Both the position numbers and the translations under genes were made by a program. From Cichorium intybus (Eukaryota > Streptophyta > Magnoliopsida > Asterales > Asteraceae): a stretch of 64,000 nt of DNA. Within the stretch, counting starts at the first letter, position 1. Every line of letters starts with the position of its first letter. The notes beneath the pieces are model-generated. The model saw only the letters and a program-made list of their open reading frames with translations. It was not told where the DNA came from and ran no database searches. Positions 1 through 16,309 of this stretch are shown one piece after another. The DNA lies in contig CM042016.1 of assembly GCA_023525715.1 (NCBI GenBank), forward strand, positions 84,034,382 through 84,098,381, written 5' to 3'.

Positions 1-988
<988 letters not shown>

Positions 989-1129
989 AAAATGAGTTTT
1001 AGGGTTTGATCTCTAGCTCCCTATTTATAGGAAACATGTAGCTTGGTGCCAAAGGTACATCCCTTTTGCTATTTCCGTCTCCGAGACTGTGACAATTACT
1101 TAAACCCTTTTAATTAATTAACATCCACT

Positions 1130-2513
1130 CCTTGCGATTAATTAATTCTAAATAATTCCAAATTAGCTTCTAATTGATTTATCATAAGATGGAAAATTAA
1201 TAAACTAAGTTCTCCCAATTTCCTTTTGTCATTAAATTACCCAATTGGATCTTTATGGCAACCCAAAAGGCAACCCAAAAGGACTATGTTATTATTAGAA
1301 ATATTACCAATACTATGACCTTGGAAACTATTTCCAACAGTCTCCCACTTCGACAACTCATAAAATCTATATGGTCTATTGCTTTCAAATAATCAACAAA
1401 GAGTATGTCATACAATGCAACTGTCGAACTCTGATTTGAGTATGCCATCTAATGAAACTACCGAACTCTGATTAAAATCGAGAGAAGACCCTTAGATAAA
1501 TGATCTAATAATCCTTTGTTCTACAAGATATATTTATGAACCTGAGACATGGGTAAGGTCAATCTCAATGTTCAAGATTATGTTTTCCCGAGAGAGATTT
1601 ATGATGACCACATCAGACTACTCAATTGAACATATCAATTTAATTAGGGTTTGGCCAAGCACTTAATGTCAACATCAAATCATTGAGAGGCCTATAGATA
1701 TCGCTTCTCCTATTAGGGTAGAAGGAACAAATAAAATTTGACTACATAGTTTTTTTCTAATCATCTTATCACACATGGACATACCCTGTATTAGGATAAT
1801 GATCTGTAAGGATAATGAACTTTCTCCCGTATACATATTTAGTCACTTATGTTTTTTTTGTCAACATTCAGTCACTTATGAACTTTCTTCATACAATTAA
1901 TTAATTATAATTAATTCCAAATTAGCTTCTAATTAATTTATCATAAGATGACAAATTAATAAACTAATTTCTCTGAATTTCCTTTTGTCATTGAATTACC
2001 CAATTGGATCTTAAGGGCAACCAAATAGGACACTGCTATTATTAGAAATATTACCAATAGTTATGACCTTGGACACTATTTCCAACAGTCTCACACTTGG
2101 AAAACTCATCAACTCTATATAGTCTAATGCTTTCAAATAATCAACAGAGAGTATGTCATCCAATGCAACTACCGAACTCTGACTAAAATCGAGAGACGAC
2201 CCTTAGATAAGTGATCTAGTATTCCATTGTTCTACAAGATATCTTTATGAACCTGAGACATGGATAAGGTCAATCTCAATGCTGAAGATTATGTTTCTTG
2301 ATAGAGATTTATGATGACCAAGCACTTAATGTTAACATCAAATCATCAAGGGGCCCATACATATCACTTCTCCCATTAGGGTAGAAGGAACAAATAAACT
2401 TCGACTATATAGTTTCTGTCTACTCATCTTGTCACACATGGATATACCCTGTATTAGGATAATGATCTGTAAGGGTAATGAACTTTCTCTCGTGTATACA
2501 TTTAGTCACTTAT
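1130..2513. repeat. Direct repeat, two diverged units of LTR-retrotransposon-like DNA
   Basis: Unit 1 (about 1130-1851) and unit 2 (about 1890-2513) share long stretches in the same order. They share the run beginning CCAAATTAGCTTCTAATT, the 'AGTCT(C/A)(C/A)CACTT' stretch, a block with CCTGAGACATGG, and the ending around CCTGTATTAGGATAATG. Unit 2 lacks pieces found in unit 1. Lying downstream of an RNase H remnant read on the minus strand, the region is probably the 3' non-coding/LTR end of a decayed copia element. No coding is seen. Confidence 0.7.
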
Positions 2514-3323
2514 GTTTTCTTTGTGTACATATAACCGTTAAACTTATTTTCGTACAAATATGACCATTAAGCTATTGGTCATATGTGTACAAAAAAACAA
2601 GGTTAATGGTCATATGTATACAAAAAAGCATAAGTGACTAAATGGGAACAATTTTAAAACGTTCACGAGTAAATCAAGCACAAAATAAGTTCATTGACCA
2701 AATGTGAATAATTTTAAAAGTTTGTTATCCTATCAAATCATTATCCCCCTGTACTACTGTCAATTATGGACAACATTAGAGCAGACTAATGTATAATAGA
2801 ATTGCAGAGCAGAAAACTCATTATCTTTGCTTAAAGAATAAGAGATATTATCATCTTAGAATTACTTGTGACTTTATCTACGAAGTAATCTCTAAGCACA
2901 GGTTACTTTTAATACTTAAATCTTCGTACTCATGAGTGTTAGTTGCATTCTCTATGTTATGTACAATCACCATGGACAATCTACTAATACTCCATGACAA
3001 CCTTAAACCACTACTTACTTCCAAGAGTATGACCGACTATGGAGGTTTAAATAATTTAATACTTGGGAAGTGGGTTCCAAACATGCAAAACAAAACACAG
3101 TAATATATTAATACAAATGGTAGCAATCAGACATATTATTAAGTCACCACAAAACAATCACCAAATCATATATCATTTATACTGTATAAGTTTCAAAAAC
3201 ATCAAACTAACAACTAAAACATTGATGTCGTCTTAGTTTCAAATCTAATGCATATGGACCTAGTATGATCATCATGCTTGGTCCGAGTAAAAAAGCCTTT
3301 ATGAAAGGTTCAGCCGGATTCCC
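2514..3323. other. Non-coding, probably 3' end of decayed copia element
   Basis: No open exon is present. On the minus strand the first part (about 3200-3323) continues the frame of the neighbouring RNase H fragment with frameshifts. The reading resembles the usual copia C-terminus (Asn-Pro-Ala-Glu-Pro-Phe followed by a Thr-Lys-His-Asp-type stretch). The rest shows nothing recognisable. Confidence 0.4.
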
Positions 3324-3610
3324 CTATGATGATACTCTACTCACTATGATGTCTCCCTCCTTAACACGGTTCCGAACATAATAGTACTTCTTAAGTATAT
3401 GTCTTGACTTCCCATGGTTCTTAGGCTCTTTAGTCAAAGTGACTGCACCCTCGTTATCACATAAGATTTCAAGGGGTTCATTAATGCTAGGGACAACACT
3501 AAGATCAACGAAGAAATGCTCCAATCATGTAGCCTCTTTCGCAACATCACTAGGTGCTATACACTCGGACTCGCATGTGGAATCTGCTACTGATTTCTGC
3601 TTGGAACTTT
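3324..3610 (-). pseudogene. Ty1/copia RNase H (C-terminal end of pol), broken
   Basis: The minus-strand reading gives the end of a copia reverse transcriptase/RNase H region. A Ser-Thr-Cys-Glu-Ser-Glu stretch is followed by Ala-Lys-Glu-Ala, then 'EPLEILCDNEGAV' and 'NHGKSRHILKKYY', the conserved C-terminal signature of plant copia RNase H. A TGA interrupts the frame just before Leu-Glu-His-Phe-Phe, where the family normally has Trp, so TGG has become TGA. The catalytic upstream part and the rest of pol are missing, because the sequence beyond about 3610 is unrelated. This is a fossil. Confidence 0.85.
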
Positions 3611-3624
3611 TCCAAGTTACTTTC

Positions 3625-5444
<1,820 letters not shown>

Positions 5445-5527
<83 letters not shown>
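5445..5527. repeat. (AT)n microsatellite followed by (CA)n
   Basis: AT repeat beginning exactly where element B ends. It is followed at about 5535-5552 by a short (CA)n run. Confidence 0.98.
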
Positions 5528-6643
<1,116 letters not shown>

Positions 6644-7016
6644 TCTTTTGGGTTACACACAATAGATGATTTAGCTAAAAGAGATCGAAAGTAAACATAA
6701 GGGACTAAGTTTATTAATATATCAAAGTAAAGGTGTATTAACTAGAAACTAAAATAGGATAAAGGACTAAAGTGAAAATATCAACAATTTGAATTTCCAA
6801 AGTCCTTATCCATAAGGGGATAAGACTTATCCAAAGAGGTAAGAGATAAGCATGATGGGTATTATAAATACCCACCATAATTGGAGATTTTAAGTCATCC
6901 CAACTCAGAATATTTGTCCATCCTCTCCCTCCCCTCTGTAACTAGTATATTTCTTCATGCACTCGGTAGAAACATTGTTGATTCTTCAAACAAAGTGGTA
7001 TACTACATCAACGGGT

Positions 7017-7600
7017 GCTCTGATACCACTTGTTGGGATTTTGTTCTTTATCCATCCATGTTTGAAAACAAAATCTAAGAGTTTTGAGCGGAAGCATTTT
7101 GTAAAGTAAAGATGAACAACATAACAAAATTTTTATTTCCCACCAAGGATCATAAAATCATATGCATGCAAAGAATAACAAGAATGTTTAGGACACAACT
7201 TTTAAAAACCTTAAACCCATGGTTTTGGATGCTGATGTGAGGATCTTTAGATGCCAAAGTAGTCCTCATTAGTGAAATCCACCCACAATATTAGCACACC
7301 TAGGAATGCTAGTTCCTCTTTGTTGTGTAAACACCCTTTCTCTTGAATCAATAAATCAAAATTGTATTTCAAGAAAGGTGTTGATGTACCCTCAAAAGCT
7401 CACCATAAGAAACAAGTTTCTAGAGAGAGAAAGAAGAGAGAGTACGATTTTTAGAGAAAGAGAGACAAAGAGAGTTTTGAACTTCAAAAGTTGAAAAGGT
7501 TCTCACTTGAAAAACAAGACCCCCTTTTATACTTACACATATGCATACAGTTTGGTCATTCATTGGGAAGAGTGCCCAATCCATGGTGTAGTTTTAACAC
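7017..7600 (-). mobile_element. LTR-retrotransposon LTR start with primer-binding-site complement
   Basis: GCTCTGATACCA (7017-7028) is the complement of the plant tRNA-Met-type primer site TGGTATCAGAGC. It is followed after two bases by TGTTGGGATTTTG, a plausible LTR terminus (TG...CA), so the element is read on the minus strand with this LTR as its 5' LTR. The far LTR boundary was not resolved. A GA-rich block (7418-7475) lies inside. No gag is recognisable on the 3' side (lower coordinates). Confidence 0.55.
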
Positions 7601-8550
7601 CCCATATTTTCTACATCTTAAATGTTGTAACATTTTATAAAACACAATATATTGTTAAAAACTAGTATTTCAAGAACCTTGCTTATGACATAAAGTCATA
7701 TTTTTAAAAAATTTAGTCCCGACAAAAACAAATAAGTTTTAAAAGTATTTAAACAACGTTGTGAGGTTACAAACTCATATCAACCAAACCATAGTAAAGC
7801 AATAAGACATTTTAAATCTAATGTCCCAAAATAATCCAATATTTCTAAAGAAATTTCGGCATGACCACTGGGCTAATTGTATAATAACCATACTGACACG
7901 ACTTTATAGAAATAGCCCAAACAAAAACCGAGATATAGAAAAACATTACAGTACAACTATAAGGGGAATAAATCTATGTTATGATCATCTTTTCTATCTA
8001 TAAATCCACATAATAACTTCTAAGTCCTTCATTTCTTACATCCAATGCTAATCAACTTGTTCCGGAGATACATAGTATTACAACATTAATACGTAACACA
8101 TATTGTCTCATGAGATACATGAGTTTTAGACCCAACAAGGTATTAGAGTAAATTGTCAACTCAAAAAAGATTTTTTCTTAAATAAAGTTTATGTAAACTA
8201 ACACTTGGAAATTATACAGAAAATTTACTTGTACAAGCATTTCGAAATCATGTTAAAACTCATATCACAAATACATGAGTTTTAGACCCAAACAAGATCC
8301 AAAGTAAAACTAATAGTCTAAAAGATTGTTGCCAACATATGAGTATAAAATCTCGGATCAAGTATCAAAATCTGTAACAGCCGTGTTTTCAACTAGTGTT
8401 GACCATATATATTTACGATATTAGTTACCAATTATTAATTAATATTACATATTTAGTATTATTTCGTATTTAGATCTTTTAATCATCTATTGTTTTTAAC
8501 ATATATTTTAAGTGATGTTTTCATTATTTTGACTAAGTTTATATTACGCA
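7600..8550. other. No gene seen
   Basis: AT-rich non-coding DNA. 'ACATGAGTTTTAGACCCAA' occurs twice (near 8120 and 8272), showing a short internal duplication. Nothing else was recognised. Confidence 0.4.
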
Positions 8551-9359
<809 letters not shown>

Positions 9360-10374
9360 TGGGTTCTTGTGAGAACCCAAAAAACATGAGATCTTGAGAA
9401 CTCTTTCTGATTGGTCAGATAAAAAAGGGCATGATTGTCATTTTACAAATCTCATTTAATTTTTATTTTTTTTATTTTTGGCAACAACAATAACAATTTC
9501 TAAAATCAAGCCTATTAGATTTGAATTTTCAAATTTAAAAAAAAATCAAATTTTCGTTTTTTAAAAATCAGATTTTTTTGGAATTTGAAAAAACATAAAA
9601 TTTTATTTTTTTAATTATATTTTTGGAATTTAAAAAACATATAATTTTATTTATTTGCATGTGCATATATACATATTCGCATGTACTATTTTTTTAATAG
9701 AATGCATATATGTATAATCATATTTCTGAGTTGTGCATTTTTTTTGATAAAATGCATAATGCATATTTAACTTTTTACATTATATTTTCCAGGGATGCAT
9801 ATATGCACATTTAATAACATTTCGTAAAAAACACCTAAAATATTCTTATTACATAATATTCAGATATCATACTACCAATTTATTAGAAACAATAATATAC
9901 AACTGTTTTTGAACGTTACATACAAAAAATATAAAAAATACAACTAGAATTCATGATATCATCATTTATCAGATTTTCAATTTTTTACTTCTTCAATTTG
10001 CTCGATAAATTCTTCAAAATCTGCAATAACATTAATAAAAATTAATATACATGTATATTAAAAATATTAAAATAAATACATACATGCATATACACATATG
10101 AACAAATGCACATCTATTATTACAATATATGCAATATATGCAAATATGCACACATGTGGACATGAGCAAATTGATATACATATGCATATGGGCACATACG
10201 TTTAATATACATATGCACGTGCGTTTTGGCACATATATTCACACTTGAACAGACATATATACATGTATACATACACATATACACATATGCACATATTCAT
10301 TAATACACATATGCACATGTAAACACAAATATGGATTTAAAAGAAAAAAACAAATACATATACGTATGCACATA

Positions 10375-10382
<8 letters not shown>

Positions 10383-10452
<70 letters not shown>
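10383..10452. repeat. (AT)n inside element A; duplication breakpoint
   Basis: AT repeat flanked by (GT)2-3 and (CA)n. Identity with the second copy begins at the right edge of this tract (10453 = 24713), so it marks the left breakpoint of the segmental duplication. Confidence 0.95.
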
Positions 10453-10464
<12 letters not shown>

Positions 10465-11399
10465 TGTGCATACATATGCACATGTGCGTATCAGATACAC
10501 ATGCATGCATATATACATACACCTTTATGCGTATGTATATATTTCTCACTCAAGAGAATTCTTCCTGTCAATGTCACGTTCCAAAAATGGATATAGATAT
10601 ACACATGTATATGCACATATGCACATGTCCACATATGCACTTACATGAAAAATATATAAATTTATGCATATACGGAATATATGCATATATGGACAAACAT
10701 ATTTATGCACATAAGGAATATATGCATATGATTCACATTTTTACTACCAAAAGATTATTGGAAGCCATCATGAAAAAGATAAAAACTTACAACACATGTT
10801 GACTTTACCTTCTGGTGCAACAATCTCTTGCCCGACCAATTGATGTATTTAGGCAAAAACCTATTACCAACCCATGAGCATCCCTACAAAACTTCCCTGC
10901 AATTTGCAGAAATTAGAAATCAAAAATTCAGTATTGAGAAACAAAATTAAAAAATTTAGAAAGCGAAAACCACGACTTCAAAACTCAAAATTCATAATTC
11001 AGAAACACGATTAAGAAATCACTTTATAAAAAATATTGGCATGCCTGTTCATTACTCAAACTACAGAAAGGGCAAAATAAGAATTTTAAAAAAAATCAGA
11101 ATCATATATGATCATTAAGTTGTCAATCACAAATCCAAATATCAGAATTGGCATCCTCAATATCCTCTCAACAAGAAATTTCAGAAATCATAAAAATTAG
11201 GGTACTAACAAGAAACCAGATATGATCTAGTTTATTCGTACACTAGTGAGACCATAAAGTTTTGAAGTCTTAAATGTATATACACTAATGAAATATTCCA
11301 CATGAGCTCACAGCAAAAGGAATGCCTGACTTTTACTGATTTTGCAGATAATAACAAAAAGGAAGAGAAAAGAAATATTTGCGGATGTAACCTAAAATT

Positions 11400-12110
11400 C
11401 GATCTTTAGATCCATTAGCATCATTGTCGGTGGGGTGTCAGAGGTCTAATTCCACAGAGCTGAGTTTAAATTAGGCTTTTCCCCTAAACCCTTCGTCACT
11501 AGCACCCCCTACGTCTACATCTGGTACGCCAAGAAAATGGTTGACTTAATCGTGGATCACAAGGATGATAAGCAAAGTTCAAGTACGCAGTACCTTTTTT
11601 GTATTGCATCCATCCGCTTATGGTTTTGGTTCAAGGGAAATCCGAACCTAGGCAAAGCAAACTCGATGAACACGCTAAACCCTAGCCTTTGTGATGGGTG
11701 GTGCTGTTGACGGCGGAAGAAACACTGGGGTGAGCGGCGATGACTGATGCTGTTGACGGCGGCGACGAGTGGTGCTATCGACACGAAATCCACCTCCACA
11801 GGTGTCTACATCTTGGTCTCCTCCACCGGCGTCTTCGGCAATTCCATTGTCGAAGATCTTGATGTCTCAATCGTTCCGGTGTGTGGGATAAGAAAGAGAA
11901 GGCTAGAGTGCAGATGGCTATGGTAAAACGGGAAGAGAGAGAGAGATGTAGTCGGAGGACGAGAGATCGAGAGTATTCAATCTAGAGATGGAAAGGTGAA
12001 GAATGTGAATATTGAGATCGATTTTTTTGTAAAACTATCGAGGTTAAGATGGAAACGGTAAAGAGAGAGAAAGAAAGAAAGAGAGAGAAACGAAGGTTAC
12101 CTATTTTAAT
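11400..12110 (-). other. GC-richer gene-like stretch in element A
   Basis: Base composition rises sharply (repeated GACGGCGG, CCACCGGCG), with GA-rich tails at 11935-11970 and 12060-12090. An 80-codon minus-strand frame (11557-11799) is open, and its counterpart in the second copy (25817-26059) is also open with a few changes. It resembles nothing I recognise. It may be a captured 5' UTR/first exon or element promoter DNA near the TIR; coding is unproven. Confidence 0.35.
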
Positions 12111-12306
12111 CTGGCCTTGATTGTAGGGATTCTAATGTTCAGTACCGGATTTGCCCTTGAGAATGGTAATTAAATACCTAAGATATCCTTAAAAATATTG
12201 ATAATTACAAAACTACCATCTTTCATCTTGGCCTTTTATTTTTTCAATCTAACGATCCAGATTTGGTTCTCGAGACTCAGGATATTTTGAGTTCTCAAAA
12301 GAACCT

Positions 12307-12989
<683 letters not shown>

Positions 12990-12990
<1 letters not shown>

Positions 12991-15382
12991 ACCCTTTTCC
13001 AATTTGATTTTTCAATTGTCGATTTTCTGGACAAAGAACTACATAGTGTAGAAGTACACAAGTATTCTTCGTAGGCTAGCTTAAAATCGTTTAATGAAAG
13101 ATTTTTATCCTTAAACAAAACCAAAATTTTGTCTACCCACATGTGCAATGTATCAACCAAATTGTTTCCTTTTGAGAAATTTTTCTTTGAAGGTTTTTGG
13201 TATTTTGGATTAGGAAAATTTTGTTTTGTTGGTACGAAGGTGGGTTTTGAATATTGATTCGTTTTTGGATTAGCTTAAAATCGTTTAATGAAAGAATTCG
13301 TATCAACTTGTTTTGAAAATTTGTTTGTCCCGGAGGTTGAAGCTTTCGTATCCATGGGTTTTGTTTTCAAGAGAGAAGTTGACTGTTTATCTTTTGTGAT
13401 CACAACTGTTGATTTTAGTGTTGGTTTTGAGATCGCAACAGCTGATTTTGTTTTTGAAGTGGATGCCATATTTTGATGATTTTTCAAAATGGTGGGTTTC
13501 TTAACGATTGGTTTTGAAATTGTAATTTTGGATTTTGAAATTTCATTTTTAAAGGATTTTGCAAGTGGAACACATTCATTTGATTCAATTAGTTCAAACA
13601 CATCCATCTTTGGTTTAACAGTCTCATTCATAATTTGAATTTGTTTGTAATTTCTCTCCGAATAATTCTCAGTTTTAGAATTCAAAAGATGATTTAAGTG
13701 TTTTCGAATTTTGTCCTGTTCATAGCACAAACGATTGTATATGTTATGACCATACAAATCTTGCTTTCTGACATTGATTTTTACTTCCAAGAGTTCCTTT
13801 AAATTGTTTTCAATGATTTTCGAAGATGAGAAGAATTCTTCCTTAGTAACAGTTGAATTATCCTTTTCAACAATTTTAACTAGATCATGTCAACTAAAAG
13901 TGAAGCACCAGGTCGTACAAAAGATTGTGTTTTTGAAATAAGAAACGTTCGGGTAGATACAAGCCATATTTACTAGTTTCTTTGAACTGTCCTTGAAATA
14001 ATCTTCATAAGAGACCCATTTATCTGAAATTTGAATTTTGGCTTTCACAATTTCTTTGTTATTATTTGAAATTTCAGTTGTTTCACATTCAGAATAAATT
14101 TTTGCTTTGCCTTTGTCATCTGAAGGTAATTGTGAGATACCTTCGGAAGGTGATGCGGATACAGAGGATGTTTTTAATACAGTCAAAGAAGAACAATCAA
14201 CTTCCTCCATATCCGAATCAGTATCAGATTAAGTTTCAACAACAACCTCTTGTTCAGTTTCAATTTGAGGAATTGATTTCTTAAGAATTGGCACCTCATT
14301 TGGTAATAATTTCAATAGATCATTAGCAGTCAATAATTTTTCTAATGAAACTAAACCATGCTTGTACGAAGTATTTGGTACTTCAGATTTGGAAATTATT
14401 AATTTTCATTCATATGAAATGTCATCAACACTCTTTAAATCAAATTCAATAAAAGGTAGGAGTTTCTTATGCTGATCAGTACAAACATCAGCTGAGTGAT
14501 AAATCCTAGTAATGTGTGAATACAATCGCTTAGTAGTTTCATAAAAAATGTTTCTCTGCCTCAAAAGTACATCATCATTATTCAAATATTTTTCCCTATT
14601 CTCTTCTAGTACAGAGATTCTTATGTTGGCTTTTCCTAGAGATAACTTCAGATTTTCTACTCTCCCTCTCAACCGAAGAATTTCCTCATCACTGATATTT
14701 ACCCTATTATTAGCATCAATTAGCATTTTATTCATGACAGAACAATCATGAGTAATTTCAGCAATATCAGATGACTATTTAGATGTAGGAATTTTAAAAG
14801 AACAATCACGTGCATCCCTTGCCATCAAGCAGAAGTCAGCATCATCCGAAGCTTTGTCCATATTCTTCAGCATCTCTTCGCATTCTTCACCATCCTCATA
14901 TTTGTTCCCATCTGAAGCATTTTTCCAAAAGCTCTTACCATCATTAACAGCGACAAAGGCACTGTGAGTCGGCTTTCGTACTCCATCATCATCAGAGTCA
15001 GAAGACCACACTTGATATGTACCCATACTGCCTTCCGAAGCCACAAGAGAAAGATCTTTCATCTTTTCTCATGCCTCATTCATCTTCATTGCATAATAGG
15101 CTTCGTCTTTGACTCGGGACTTCTTTTCATTCTTCTTGCAAAGCATGCAATACTTCGCAAAATGATTTTTCCCTTGACAGTAGTTACAATCATAACCTGA
15201 ATCTCCAGCAACCTTCTTATCCTCACTTTTCTCTTTTTGAACTTCGGAAGTCTTCGGAGCCGAAGCTTTGGTTTTTTCTTCTTTTGGAGTATAGATCTCA
15301 GGCTTAGGTTTTGGTACATACGAAGGCTTATTAAAGCTTTTCACAAATGGTTTACCCGAACTTTGTTTGTTCATAAAAGACT
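12990..15382 (-). pseudogene. Ty1/copia gag and gag-proximal region, copy 1, broken and truncated
   Basis: Read on the minus strand, this matches 39258-41636 almost base for base. It has a gag zinc knuckle (Cys-Asn-Tyr-Cys-x4-His-x4-Cys, near 15160-15205), an acidic/Asp-rich segment (14775-15062), a coiled-coil-like segment (14406-14735) and a Lys/Ser/Thr-rich spacer (13275-13790). In-frame stops between these blocks are shared with the other copy, so they predate the duplication. The gag N-terminus is missing because the CACTA element begins at about 15380. Near 13268 the frame is ended by a short insertion copied from 13078. Confidence 0.88.
13266..13305. other. Templated replacement inside copia copy 1
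   Basis: TAGCTTAAAATCGTTTAATG here duplicates 13077-13100 and replaces the sequence found at the matching place in copy 2 (39540-39565). The result is a premature end of the spacer reading frame in copy 1. Confidence 0.75.
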
Positions 15383-15389
15383 ACAAATA

Positions 15390-15920
15390 AAATGACATTT
15401 AGTGGCACACAAAAAGTGCCACTAAATCCCGGAAAAGTGCCACTAAAAGCCCTCTTGGGAATTAGCGACACAAAAAAAGTGCCACTATAAGCGTTGCCAC
15501 TAAAAGCTTTTAGTGGCACTTTTTTGTTGTGCCGCTGCAGGATTTTTGAGTTTTAGTGGCACTTTTTTTATATGCCACTACAAATTTTTGGGTTTTAGTG
15601 GCACTTCTTTATGCCACTATATGCTTGGTTTTTTTGGTGGATTTTTCGAGTTTTAGTGACACTTTTTTTATATGCCACTACAAATTTTTGGGTTTTAGTG
15701 GCACTTTTTTTATATGTTTTAGTGGCACTTTTTGTATATGTTTTAGTGGCACTTTTTTATATGCCAGTACAAATTTTTGGGTTTTAGTGACACTTTTTTA
15801 TGTCACTATATGCTAGCTACAATAAAAGCCATTTCAATAGTTTTAGTGACACTTTTTTATGCCGCTATACATTTGGTAAAATAAATGACATTTAAATATT
15901 TTTAGCGACCCATTTTTTTT
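15390..15920. repeat. CACTA subterminal repeats
   Basis: More than fifteen copies of a unit like TTTAGTGGCACTTTTTTATA or its complement AAAGTGCCACTAAA, partly in inverted orientation. In En/Spm elements such arrays are the binding sites of the TNPA-type protein. The reading frames of repeated Phe-Leu-Gly/Val-Ala-Leu through here are artefacts. Confidence 0.9.
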
Positions 15921-16309
15921 ACCACAAAAAGTCTATATTCAAGATTAGGCTAAATACACAAATATAATAAATGAAAAACACAATATCCTTGATTAAAATA
16001 AAAGTTTAACTGTCTAACAACAATATCATCAATATTTAAAACACTAATGTCCTCAAAATGTTTCATAAATCTCAATGTTGTACCAATAGCCATCAAAACA
16101 TAAATCTACCAAAGTAACTAGTTGTTGGGGAAGAAACACGAAACATAATTCCATATGAACATTGCATTCTCATGTTGATCCAATTTATGAACAATTTCCT
16201 ATCATATAACCAAGAGACATCACATAAAAAACATGTAAGATTAGCTAACAACCATGACACATATAAAAACATAACTTGGTAATCTGAGTTGAAAGTAATT
16301 ACCATTGTT

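Noticed and set aside
7017..7030. tRNA-Met-like sequence at this and similar sites (42602, 61976)
   Set aside because: Only the 12-13 bases complementary to a tRNA 3' end are present, next to LTR termini. They are primer-binding sites, not tRNA genes.
10032..10802. Several 60-140-codon frames rich in His, Tyr, Met and Cys
   Set aside because: They come from alternating purine-pyrimidine repeat sequence, are open on both strands, and recur identically in the duplicate at 24.7 kb without any domain.
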